From the NCBI GenBank assembly GCA_963920665.1, contig OY987271.1, positions 5,273,350 through 5,337,349 on the forward strand: a stretch of DNA of 64,000 nucleotides, written 5' to 3'. The notes under the pieces are model-generated. The model saw nothing but the letters and a program-made list of their open reading frames with translations. It was not told where the DNA came from and searched no databases. Position numbers and translations under genes: made by a program. Source of the stretch: Straminergon stramineum (lineage: Eukaryota > Streptophyta > Bryopsida > Hypnales > Calliergonaceae). Each line of letters begins with the position of its first letter. The stretch's first letter is position 1. Shown here piece after piece: positions 39,327 to 49,274 of the stretch.

Positions 39327-39388
39327 CCTTTTATATATATATATATATATCAATATCACAAATGAAACGAAATTTCATTGCAAAAAGA
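39327..39388 (-). mobile_element. 62-bp LINE-like 3' end with 14-bp target duplication
   Basis: The insert is bounded by exact copies of GTACTGTTTTCCTT at 39313-39326 and 39389-39402. Read on the minus strand it is TTTTTGCAATGAAATTTCG, then TTTCATTTGTGATATTG and an (AT)n tail, which looks like a severely 5'-truncated LINE-type 3' end with a simple tail. The 14-bp duplication fits target-primed reverse transcription. A similar TTTTGCAATGAAAT end adjoins the microsatellite at 8949-9069. Confidence 0.75.
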
Positions 39389-39489
39389 GTACTGTTTTCC
39401 TTTCAATGAAAATTGTCCATGTGTTTCAACAAAAACCAAACCAAACCAAACCAACTTACAAGAAAGCCTGTGATGCGAAGTAGGGGCTG

Positions 39490-40691
39490 ATGAAAGAAAG
39501 CCTGTACCTTAATGCAGTGGCTGAGTGGCCGTGTCGCTGCTTTGCTGTGGGACCGCCAGCTGCTCTGCAACCCTACCAGTAAGTTACCCCACCATGGACT
39601 CGCTCTTCGACCGCTCCAGCATCATTATTATTATTATTCCCGACCTTCAATGCTACTGCCTCGGGTCCCGCGCCGTGGTCTTCATTCAATCCACCAGATG
39701 CCGCATCAACTGGGAGCTTTCCACGTAACGTTGGATTGTTTCTCCGGAGCGAGGACCCGGTTTGCTGAAGCGTGAGAGAGAGAGAGAGTGAGACAGATAG
39801 AAGGAGTTCGATTGCAGCTGGATGCCGCTTTTGGCTTCTGGTAGTACCAAATCCACGAGTACTACCAGGTTCTCTCGTTGCTATGGTGTCGGGAGGAGAT
39901 TGAGGCTGCCTACCTTTTATTCTAGTTTATACTATCTGGGTTGTTGATCATACCGGATTTCGGTAGAAACTATTGTTCTGCGCTTCTGCATATGGTCGGC
40001 CGGAGTGGAAGGCTTTCCGGCACCTTTGGGCCCGGGAGGACTGATTTTTGCAATAGGAAGACGACTCGGAGGGCATTGGAGGGACCTTGCTGATCGTGCA
40101 ATCATTGAAGCGGAGGAGGAGGAGGAGCGTACCTTGATTCGGGCTTGCAAATTCTCTCGCCTTTGTTTTCTTCGACTTCTGCTGTCGAGGATGCAATAGA
40201 TCACAAACTCGGCCACTTGGTAGATGCCCCACGAGCTAGACCTTAGCATTCTGATCGACTAGTTGGCTTTTCTCGATCAAGCGCTCGTGACGCACGGTGA
40301 TGAAAATGCTTGGACCTTCATTGGTAAAGTCTTTAGCCATGGCCGTGGCCATAGCCAAGGGCTTTGTCTGGAGATAGCACTTGCAGGCTATGGGCTAAGA
40401 ACCGCTAACCTTGTTATTTAGGAGACGAAGAAGCTAGGACGGCTGTTTTGGCTCTGCAACAAGCGGGTTGGTACCATATTGGAATGTCCATGCGTGCAAG
40501 GAAAGACAGTTTCTATTTGTGAATGGTGTGCCTTTGCTCGCGGAAGCCACAGCAGGCTGGGAGCTGATGATTCCCAAGCAGGAACCTCCGCCCCATTTAT
40601 GCAGCCCAAGATGTGGATAGAGCCTGTGCAGACTGCGCGAAGGAGATCGAATTGACACTGGAGCGCTCAGGTGGAAAGAAGGGGAGGGAGG
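39490..40691 (+). promoter_or_regulatory. Probable promoter and 5' leader of the coiled-coil gene
   Basis: This stretch is clearly richer in G and C than the AT-rich DNA to its left and runs directly into the first coding exon. It holds a GA tract at about 39774-39790, as is common in plant leaders, and a short ATT run near 39625. Several short open frames occur (for example 40005-40199 plus), but I recognise no protein in them, and if transcribed they would be upstream ORFs or non-coding exons. No convincing TATA box or start site can be fixed by eye; the AT run at 39332-39351 belongs to a retro-insertion. Confidence 0.45.
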
Positions 40692-43344
40692 ATGCAACAC
40701 GGAGTGAACAAGAGAGGGCTGGAGCCGGGCTGGCCCTCGCAAGGCCTGCGAGTGAAGCGCGCCATCATCGGCGGGCGCAGAGGTTGCCCCAGCACGCCGG
40801 TACCGAGTTGGAAGTTATTGAACAACCAGCTCTACGATGGCATTGCAGCTGCGGCCGCCGCGCATGCTGCTGCCGGGAGACCTACCCCTGTGTCGGCTCG
40901 CAAGCTCGCGGCCTCTTTGTGGGAACTCCAAGACCACCCTCTCCCTGCCTGCCTCTGTAGCCAGCATTGGCTTACTAAAGGGATCTCCGACATGTCCAGT
41001 CCCCGTTCCCAAGCTGATTCCTACTTCTCGCCTCGCAGCTGCAAGTTTGCCTATCAGCAATATGTGAAGGTCAGTGTAGAGCTTTCAGTCCTTCCCATTG
41101 CATATATCACACCATTGATGTGACTGTAAAGTTAATGGAATTTGCTTGGATGGGATCAGACAGGAGCAGACAATGGGAAACGCAGCGGGAATTTCAGTAA
41201 GCATTTGGCAGCCGCGCATTCACATGTGCACCACGGGGAGAATGGCGATGGGCATGATAAATTGGCTTCCGCATCCATTCAGGTGCGAAGAACATCCTCC
41301 AAATCTTCGGCATATGTTGGAATTTTTGTGACGTAGCGGTAGTGCTTGATGCAGTCTGAATTTTTGCAATACATGAATTGCTTTGCACTCATCGTTCTTC
41401 CAATTTTCATGATAATTTGATTTCTGCACCCATTCAGGTGTGGAATTCAATATCTAATTCTATGGATGTGAATTTCGAGTTGGAATTCTTGTGACGTACC
41501 GGTATTGGATGATGCAGTCTGTTCTTGTGCAATTTTAAATTTCCTTTGTGCTTACCCATTTTTCTCCTGCAGCTTGACGGCCCAAGGCTTCATCAACATT
41601 CGCCGGCGTACTCGACCCGCTCCAGCCACAGGAAATGTGACGGGAAGCTGATAGCAGAAACCCTGACGACTTCTAGTGAGCTTCTGAAAGTCTTGAGCAG
41701 GATACGTATTCTCGAAGAGCAGCATAACTCCAGCTTAGGGTTGACGGCGAAATTGCAGACAGAATTAGATCAAGCTCGTGCTCGTGTACAGGACCTGGAG
41801 CAGACGCAGAAATCTGATCGGCGAGAAATGGAGAGCATCATGAAGAAGATGTCAGAGGAGAAAGCCAGCTGGAAAGCCAGGGAGCAAGAAAAGATGCAAG
41901 AAATGATGTCCGCAAATATGCAAGCATTGAAAGACGAATTGGAGGAGGAGCGGAAGGTGAGGCGGAGGCTCGAAATTGTGAACCGCAAAATGACCAAGGA
42001 GCTTGTGGAGGCGAACATGACTGCTGCGAAAGCGCTCGAGGAGCTTGAAAAAGAACGAAAAGCTCGCCAGCTGATGGAAGATGTGTGCGATGAACTCGCT
42101 CACGAGATTGGCGACGACAAACAGGAAAGAGAAGAACTGAAACGTGAGTCGGAGCGAGTACGAGATGAGCTTGAAGAGGAGCGGCGTATGCTGCAATTAG
42201 CAGAGGTTTGGCGGGAGGAGCGTGTACAGATGAAGCTCTGTGAAGCCAAAGTGGCGCTTGAGGAGAAGAGCGCCGCGCTCGACGTCATGCGCGCAGAGCT
42301 GGAATCTTTCTTGCGAGGTGATCTCTCCAATGGCGCTGCCGTACAGGAAGCGGAGGTTCTGCGCAATGTCATCACGGCAATGCACCCGAGAGGTCTTGTG
42401 GCTTCCTTCCCTCCTATCGCTCTCAACCAAGCTGCCTCACCTGATCACGACCTCTACACCGTGGACATGAGCAACGATGAAACAGGGGAAGGTCAATATT
42501 GGGGAAACCCCCTCGACTCGCAAGAAATCGGCAGTAGATGGGAAGGCGACAGCGAAGGTGACATCATTGAAGACCATCGTGAAGCTCATTTAGCTAGGAT
42601 GAACTCTTCTCAGGATGCGAAGGAGTCAGTCGAGAGTGGCTCCGACTACGTGAGCGAGTCGCATGAATCCGATGAAGAGGATGACCTCCACGACTGTAAC
42701 GAGGGTGACCGTGACGATTCTCACTGGGAGGGCCACCATAAGGATGGGAACCATTACCACACGAATGGCAACACTGTCCACGCTCAAGACCCTGAAGACA
42801 GCGTCGATGAATACGCGCATACCGATGAGGTAGCATAAATCCTCTCTTCACTCTCACCGAATTAGGGTTTTTTAAGTACTCGTAAAATCATTCTCAATTC
42901 TAAAACTGTTGTGCTTTTCCACAGTACATAGTGGCATTTACCATGAATGATCTCTTTTCTCTCCCCGAGTTAGGGTTTACGAACCACTTCTTGTAAAATC
43001 ATGTTCAATTCTAAAGCTGTTGAGCTTTGCGACAGGACATAGTGGCATTGAGCAGGCCAAACGGGCACCACGTTGAGAAAGGAGTGTGGAGAGAAGAGGC
43101 TTTCGTTGAGGACGATCACTCATCACAGCGGTTATTGAACGGGCATACTCCTCAGGTCCTCCTCCCTGAATCTTCACCGCATCAAAAGTCACAACAGCAG
43201 TCGCTGGATAAAGCAAACAACACGCACATAATCCGTGGCATGAAAGGGCACATGGAGTGGCCGAAGAGCAACAACGACATGGTGATGCGTTCGAAGCTGT
43301 TCGAGTCCAACATCGAGCGGCAACAACTGATCCGCCACAGATAA
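40692..43344 (+). CDS. Plant USO1-like / BLT-related coiled-coil protein, four exons
   Basis: My exon model is 40692-41069, 41160-41282, 41573-42829 and 43036-43344, with GT-AG introns of 90, 290 and 206 bp, all phase 0, giving 688 residues and a TAA stop. Residues 20-41 (RVKRAIIGGRRG, then STPVPSWK) and 66-79 (PVSARKLAASLWEL) match the conserved N-terminus of the Arabidopsis At1g50660/At3g20350/At5g41620 group as I remember it. Residues about 198-414 are a long charged coiled coil opening with LTTSSELLKV and containing RRMLQLAEVWREERVQMKL, a family signature. Residues about 456-586 are very acidic and His-rich. The last 42 residues carry IIRGMKGHMEWP, the family's C-terminal motif. The start is the first ATG after an in-frame stop at 40653-40655. 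The biochemical role is unknown; the name reflects coiled-coil resemblance to USO1, and the related BLT acts in trichome shape. No signal peptide or membrane segment is apparent. The exon 2 acceptor is the least certain boundary. Confidence 0.85.
41271..41523 (+). repeat. Tandem duplication copying the exon 2 donor
   Basis: The end of exon 2 and the start of intron 2 (about 41271-41361) recur 155 bp downstream (about 41427-41523). Both copies carry CCATTCAG followed by GTG and later GTTGGAATT, TTGTGACGTA and GATGCAGTCTG. Exon 2 ends at 41282; the duplicate end falls at 41437. Both copies translate similarly before the donor (HDKLASASIQ and HDNLISAPIQ), so coding sequence was duplicated. The second copy lies inside intron 2 and has no obvious acceptor of its own. 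Confidence 0.8.
42841..43050 (+). repeat. Tandem duplication copying the exon 4 acceptor
   Basis: Two diverged copies about 111 bp apart fill intron 3. Each runs from a CTCTC-rich stretch through TTAGGGTTT, TAAAATCAT, TCAATTCTAAA and CTGTTG to an acceptor followed by ACATAGTGGCATT. The authentic acceptor is at 43034-43035, since the reading frame after it leads to the conserved C-terminus. The duplicate acceptor at 42923-42924 would add about 24 codons and then a stop, removing the conserved C-terminal motif. Confidence 0.8.
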
Positions 43345-44030
43345 TATTGGCTTCCACTACATCGGATACTTTCATGCGATAATGTAGTATAGTGACTAGA
43401 GAGATGACCGATTTGTAGCAAACGAGTAGCTATTTAAGGATCAGACTCGTCGATGAATCAAAGTGCTTGCACAAAGTGACAAGCATGGCAGCACGCAGTG
43501 AGGGACAACCCACCCTAGGGTTTAGTCTCATACTTGTTGTAAGCCCGCGGCAAGGGCCTTTCAAGTTGTACACAATCAGTGTAAGACAATCATTTATTTC
43601 CGTTGCTTCTTATTTTTTTATAAATTGAGTGGAACTTTCTGGACCCCAAACTCCAGCAATCTTTTACACTTGTGTCTAAGTCTCGATCAATGCCTGGTGA
43701 AGGAGTCTTCTACTGCGTGTGGCAGCAATCTCCTGGGCTCGATGACTTCAACCCTGCACTAGAACACATGGACAATATTTGCATAGGGATCCATACCCAC
43801 GTATGAGTAAACCAGTATCGGAGCCAAAGATCGCTTGAACCGAAAATTTACGAGGTGGTTGGATGACATACACTGAGTAAATTCCATGACCACCTCTGCC
43901 CGAATATGCACGAAAAGGATTGAGGAAACATGTTTGAATTGGTCATCTTGTGGTTCGCGTGGATGCAGAACGCTAACATAATTGGAACGCCGCAAATTCT
44001 ACAGTAGTTGTCCAAGTCTGAAGGGAAAGT
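43345..44030. other. Downstream flank and probable 3' UTR
   Basis: This is the sequence after the stop codon, of intermediate GC. The early part is likely 3' UTR, but I find no clear polyadenylation signal to set its end. Open frames here are short and unrecognised. Confidence 0.35.
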
Positions 44031-44640
44031 TATTCCTCGCTGTTCAGAAATCCATACCCTTCATGTCTGCTCGGTTATTGATAGGTTTTCTTCGAGTGCT
44101 GCAGGAGAAAACTTGAATTCCACGCTACTAAATGGTCCTCATTACCCTATTCGCAATGTTCAGACTTCAGAATGTGCGACCTGGAGATTTTCGCTGACAA
44201 AGGATCAGTCCAGAGCAGGGCCGTCTCCTGAACATATTTACAGAAATCCATCATGTTGTCTGCTCTGTCATTACATAACCAGGTTTCATTCTAAAGCTGC
44301 AGAAGCAAACTTGCTTTCAACGCAATTGAATCGTCTTCACTACAGAATTAGCTATGTATAGAAGATGCGACGTGGAGATCTTTGCTGACAAAATTGACTT
44401 GGAACGAAGAATCACTCCGGAACAAGTCATCTCCTGCACATTTTTGCAGGGACTCCATCATCATCCAGCTCTGTCTGATGTATCCTTCACCACGTTTTCC
44501 TTACATGCCGCAGAAGAAAACTTGCGTTCAACGCTGCTAAAATCGTGTACACTATTATTGTGTTCTGAATGTGGCAGGATTTTCGACTAGGAAACCTTAG
44601 CTAGCAAAATGGACTCGGAACAACAAATCAAAGCAAAGTC
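44030..44640. repeat. Diverged ~200-bp tandem repeats
   Basis: Three successive units share a core resembling GCAGAAGAAAACTTG followed by TCAACGCTGCTAAA, at 44101, 44299 and 44510 (spacing 198 and 211 bp). Each is followed by a stretch including CGACxTGGAGAT and GCTGACAAA, and a weaker partial fourth unit continues to about 44640. A plus-strand frame stays open across the first two units (44008-44361) and another covers the third (44354-44590), but the protein is unrecognised and may only reflect low divergence of the repeats. Confidence 0.6.
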
Positions 44641-45820
44641 ATCTCCTTGACATTTTTGAAGAAGCGCGGCGTTTTCTACATTTTCTATATTGACATCGTT
44701 TTTGTTGAGAGAAATAACTCCTACCTCTTACTAGGATGGCTTGAATCGAGGACAAGCCAGGTTGCTTGAAAGTAGAAATGCTTGCTTGACAATGCCCTAA
44801 TTCTTGGAAGTGTCAATGCAAGATGTAAAACCTCATATTCATCATTTGCGTGATTGTTACCAAATTGGGCACAATACTGTAGTGATTTTTCCACATTCTT
44901 TACACCATACAATAGCCTTAATAGAGGAACACAATTCGAAATCACCTTCTTCTAAGGCCAGCTCTAGCATCCTCTAATATTGATGTCACCTTGCTTTTAA
45001 TTTTACATCGATTTCCACTACAACTCCTCTTCGACCACATTGTGCACAGCTTGTTCGCTACTAACAACTCTCTCTAGTCACTTTCAAATCCACATAGCAA
45101 AATGCTGTAGGAAACAGAGAATGATGATTCGATAGTCATAACCCGGCCATCCTTCCCACACCACATTCTTTAAAAGAGTGGTAGATCTCCAAAGTTGACT
45201 GTCCTGACCTAGCTAGTTACACCAACAATGACATTTGAGCTTTGACCCGGCTGGAAGTCATGGAGAGAAAGATTGCTTCAACAGGGATGGATTATACGAA
45301 TTTGTTGCCCGCAACTGAATTACGCTTCCAACGACTGCAGACATGCATGCACTTGGAAATCAACAGCACAATGAAAGCCTAGTCTGCCAGAGTACTTTCA
45401 TTATTAATTTGGCTGGAGTTTTTGTAGAAGTGGAATGATTCAAGTGGAAGTAACTTAGTTGTTGGATTTACCGGCACATACCAGAAAAGCAGAGCCCAAG
45501 TGTCTCTGCCAGCAAATCTCATAACTCCTCCTACTCGAATCACTCCACTGCAGAAACAACGTATTGAATTTTCCTCACACGTACAATTCCATCCAACCCG
45601 TGCATTTCCATGCACTGTTATTCATAGCTTGTTATGCCTGCATGTGTGAAAGTGCCTGCAGAGTTTGTTTCCAAATTTTAGATAAGCTAGCACATGAAGG
45701 AACAACAATTAGGGGAGTCATGGTGACTCTCTTGACGAAGCAGGGAGTGTCCTGAATATGGAAGCATGCAGCGATCAGGATGCCGCTGAATTTTAGGTGA
45801 GAAACTCAACGCCACGCTGA
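44641..45820. other. Gene-flank sequence, no feature recognised
   Basis: This is intermediate-GC sequence unlike the AT-rich repeats further out. No open frame, RNA gene or terminal inverted repeat is recognisable. It may be old gene or pseudogene sequence, but nothing in it allows an assignment. Confidence 0.3.
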
Positions 45821-45821
45821 A

Positions 45822-45857
45822 GCCCTAAACCCCTAAAAAACCCTAAACCCTAACCCT
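45822..45857. repeat. Short telomere-like CCCTAAA tract
   Basis: About five imperfect units of the plant telomeric type (CCCTAAAC, CCCTAAA and CCCTAACC variants) lie in a 36-bp run. This may be an interstitial telomeric remnant or a telo-box-like motif. It sits at the boundary between the gene flank and the nested transposon cluster. Confidence 0.6.
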
Positions 45858-46327
45858 ATTTTCAGCGAACTTGCTGAAATGTTACGAAATCTACCCTAGT
45901 TCCTATTGTAATTCGATGTGGGCTAGCCTTTATGAGGCTTTGGTTCACGTAAAATGGATTAATGCAACATTTTGGAGCTTGATCCCTAAATGCGCAAGGG
46001 TACCATACTTTGGTCTTGACAAAAGTTTGAAATTAAATAAAATCTCACCAAAGTCTCATTTTTAGTATTACTTTTTTAATTGTTGAATACCTTTGAAAGT
46101 CTATTTTCAATATCAACAATGTAATTTTGAAAAGCATTGTTTATGATTTTTCTGTACATGATTTTGTGCAAGAATGTCCATTGCAAATCTTGATTTTCTA
46201 GTATTGAAGGCTTTTACATTGGATTTTGGTGGGTGGGTGGGAACTCATTAGAAATTCATTAAGCAATTATGGAGTAGTTTTTGAGAAGTTGTAAATTGAT
46301 TTTGGTTATGCATGTCATGTCCTTTAA

Positions 46328-47273
46328 CCCCTATAGGACTAAACGGTGTTTTTTGGCAACCTAGCGATTTCGGGTAGCTCACTACGAATGAAATTTTTAT
46401 TTTTTTTCTTTGAAATTTTCACACAACATGTGCCCAAGGAGTAGCTTTAAAACCCAAAAAATTTCATAACTTTTGAATACATGGTTAAAAAGTTATTGTC
46501 TAATATTTTGTTTTCATTGCTTGGTGGGTAGCCCGGGTAGCAAAAAAAACTTCTTTAAAAATCACTTTTTTTAAAAATAAAAATTTGAAATTTATTTTCC
46601 TGATCTATATATACATGGGAAGCTTTGAATCATTCCATTTTGATTTATGAGATGAAAGTTATAAAGAGTTTTAGTTGTGGGTAGTTTGTGGGTAGTAATG
46701 GAATCTCTACTCTAAAATAAACTTTGAAGACCATTATTCCACTCAATTTTTAATTCTTTTGGAAAAAAAATAAAAAGGTGAGGTGTAGATTGTTTATTAC
46801 AACAATTTAACCATTGGGATTCGCATTTTTCATTTCCATAAATAGATTATTAACAATTTAGTATTTTGAATCATTCTCTACTCCTTTCAACTTACTATTT
46901 TTTTCCTATATGTTGTACAATTCCAAATGATCTAAAAATTTTCAAGTATGTAGCCAACATGTCTTGGAGAATGAATCCGAAGAGTTACAACCATTTTGGA
47001 CATTTTTTCATATTGATCTAACCTTGTGAAGTGCATCTGCCCGGATTTTCGCAGGGCCAAAAAATGGCTTTTTGTCACTTCAAATGCTAATATCTTGCAA
47101 TCCAGACGGTGGAAATTTCTGAAATTTTTTCCGCATCTCTCCAAACCAGCGTACTACAAGATCCTACAGTTACATTTGTCCAAAAATGTATTTTTTCTAA
47201 AATTTGGTACTTGTACTAGAGATGACAGTTTAGGAGCATTTTTGGTGAAAACATAGTCAAATACCTTTAGGGG
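46328..47273 (+). mobile_element. TTAA family A element A5, inside B copy 3
   Basis: It is 946 bp, starts CCCCTATAGG, ends CCTTTAGGGG and is flanked by TTAA at 46324-46327 and 47274-47277. Removing it and one TTAA restores the reading seen in the intact B copy near 31840 (CCTATAACCTCATAT). Orientation is defined as plus: the side bearing GGCAACCTAGCGATTT is on the left. A minus-to-plus comparison with A6 shows the same internal blocks in reverse order. An open frame at 47026-47256 is shared in part with other copies but I do not regard it as a gene. Confidence 0.9.
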
Positions 47274-47359
47274 TTAACCTCATATGTTTTTTTTCATGGC
47301 CTCAATTTCAGATATGATATAGAAGATTGATAGACTTGAAATCACTTTCAAAGTTTTAA

Positions 47360-48284
47360 CCCCTAAATGTTTTCAACTATGTTTTCACCAAAAACGCTCC
47401 AAAACTGTCATTTCTAGAACAAGTACCAAATTTTAGGAAAAAAACATTTTTGGACACATGTAACCGTAGGATCTTGTACTAAACTTATTTGAGAATATGT
47501 GGAAAAAATTTCAGAATTTTCCACCGTGTAGATTGTAAGATATTAGCGTTTGAATTAGCAAAAATCCTTTTTTTGGCCCTGTGAAAAAACGGGCAGCTGC
47601 ACTTCACAAGGCCACATTTGTATGAAAAAAATTCCAAAATGGTGGTTACTCTTTGGATTCATTCTTCAAGGCAAGTTGGCTATGTGCTTGAAAAAATTCA
47701 AATCATTTGAAATTGTACAACATATAGGAAAAAGAAAGTAAGTACAAAGAAGTAGAGAATGATTCAAAATACTAAATTGTGAAGAATTTTGTTATGGAAT
47801 TGAAAAATTCCAATCCCAATGGTTGTAATGTTTTAATAAACAATCCACACCCTATGATTTTATTTTTTTCAAAAAATATTGAAAATAGAGTGAAATAATG
47901 GACTTCAAAGTTTATTTTAGAGTAGAGAATCCAAAACTGCCCGCAAACTTAAACGCCTCATAACTTTCATCTCATAAATCAAAATGGAATGATTCAAAGC
48001 TTTCCATGTACATATAAATCTAGAAAACTAATTTCAGATTTTTATTTCTTAAAAAAGTGTTTTTTTAAGAAATTTTTGGGCTGCCCGAAGATCAATGAAA
48101 ATTACATATCATGCAATAACTTTTTAACCATGAAGTCAAAAGTTATGAAAATTGTTGGGCCTTAAAGATACTCCTCGGGAACATGTTGTGTGAAAATTTC
48201 AAAGAAAAAAAAGAAAAACTCCATTCGTAGTGAGCTGCCCAAAATCGCTATGTTGCCAAAAAACGCAGTTTGGGCATTTAGGGG
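47360..48284 (-). mobile_element. TTAA family A element A6, inside B copy 3
   Basis: It is 925 bp with ends CCCCTAAATG and CATTTAGGGG, flanked by TTAA at 47356-47359 and 48285-48288. The intact B copy has a single TTAA at the matching place (TTTTAACACCCTCATGATC near 31913-31931), so TTAA is the duplicated target. Orientation is opposite to A5. Confidence 0.92.
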
Positions 48285-48474
48285 TTAACATCTTCATGAT
48301 CAAACATTATAATATTTCAATCTATAAGTGATATTGTAGTGTTTTGTTTTCCTATGTGACTAATAATACTTTTAGTTTGAATTCACATGGTTACAATTCC
48401 AAGAAGATTGATGAAACTTACCAATTCTTTGAAAGCAAATTCAAAGAAGCTCAAAAAAGGCACTTAGGGTTTGA

Positions 48475-49270
48475 CCTAGCTCACTTAACCCTCAATGTGT
48501 ACTAGAGTTTAGCCAACCACTCCAAGCATTGCAAATGCTTCTATTTGAGGATTTGCTACAAGAAGCCACTCTACGTTTGTAGCACTAACTCACTTTTCAA
48601 GTAAAGTTCTATTCAAACTTCCTCACATGTACTAGTCTTTGCCAATGCAAAGGGTCCTCTCCTTTGATCTAGAATTGTCTAGAGTCACCACTTGATGTGT
48701 TCAATGTATTCATTTCAAGTGGTGATTCTAGGTGGTCAAAAGGTCATGACACCCAAAATCACCAAGGTGCCTAAAAGCACCACTTAATTAGATGCTCAAA
48801 TTATATATATCTCCTAAATCCATATGTACCAATATTTGAGAAAATAATTTTGGAATATCTAAAACAAAATTGACCCATTATAACTTTTGCATATGGTATC
48901 CAAATGATGCATTCTTTAGTGCATTGGAATCTCCTATCATTTGCCAACCAAAATATAATTTCTTTGCCAATCTAATAAAATTGTGTAAAGTAGAATAGTG
49001 ACAATTTTAGGTGTTTTGCCCTCACATGCATTTTGGAGTGGAAACTAGAGCACATGCTAATTGCTAGGTAGGTTGGAAAAACACAATATTTGAGAGACAA
49101 GTTTCATTGGAAATAAAGTTTGTAGAAAATTTGGTTTCTAGTTTTTGTTTCTTTCTAAAGAAGTTGACCAGTTTTTATTATCAAACAATCATATACTTAC
49201 CAAGATTTGCCAACAAGTTTTTTTTCTTCTACAAACCAAAGTTGGTAAGAGTAGTGAATGATGGGAACTA
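48475..49270. other. AT-rich sequence between B copy 3 and A7
   Basis: No gene or element end recognised. Confidence 0.4.
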
Positions 49271-49274
49271 TTAG

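Larger units (their letters stand above)
45983..48470 (+). mobile_element. TTAA family B element (copy 3), split by two family A insertions
   Basis: Its left end (CCCTAAATGCGCAAGG after TTGA) and right end (CACTTAGGG before TTGA) are decayed versions of family B ends. Without the two inserts it is about 609 bp, close to the 633-637 bp of the other B copies. Its three parts (45983-46327, 47278-47359, 48289-48470) align in order with the uninterrupted copy at 31486-32122, including TTTGTGCAAGxATGTCCATTG and the stretch after CATGATCAAACATTATAAT. No coding capacity is seen. Confidence 0.85.

Noticed and set aside
39331..39351. TATA-like AT run as a promoter
   Set aside because: It is the simple tail of the 62-bp retro-insertion and lies about 1.3 kb from the start codon.
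39512..39600. TGGCTGAGTGGC near 39519, like a pol III A box of a SINE
   Set aside because: No B box at the right distance and no tail or target duplication were found; kept as part of the gene leader.
40434..41060. Minus-strand and other-frame ORFs overlapping exon 1 and the leader
   Set aside because: They overlap the recognised plus-strand exon or GC-rich leader and show no known motif; they are shadows of composition.
41770..42857. Several minus-strand ORFs within exon 3
   Set aside because: They are antisense shadows of the coiled-coil coding exon, whose reading frame matches a known family.
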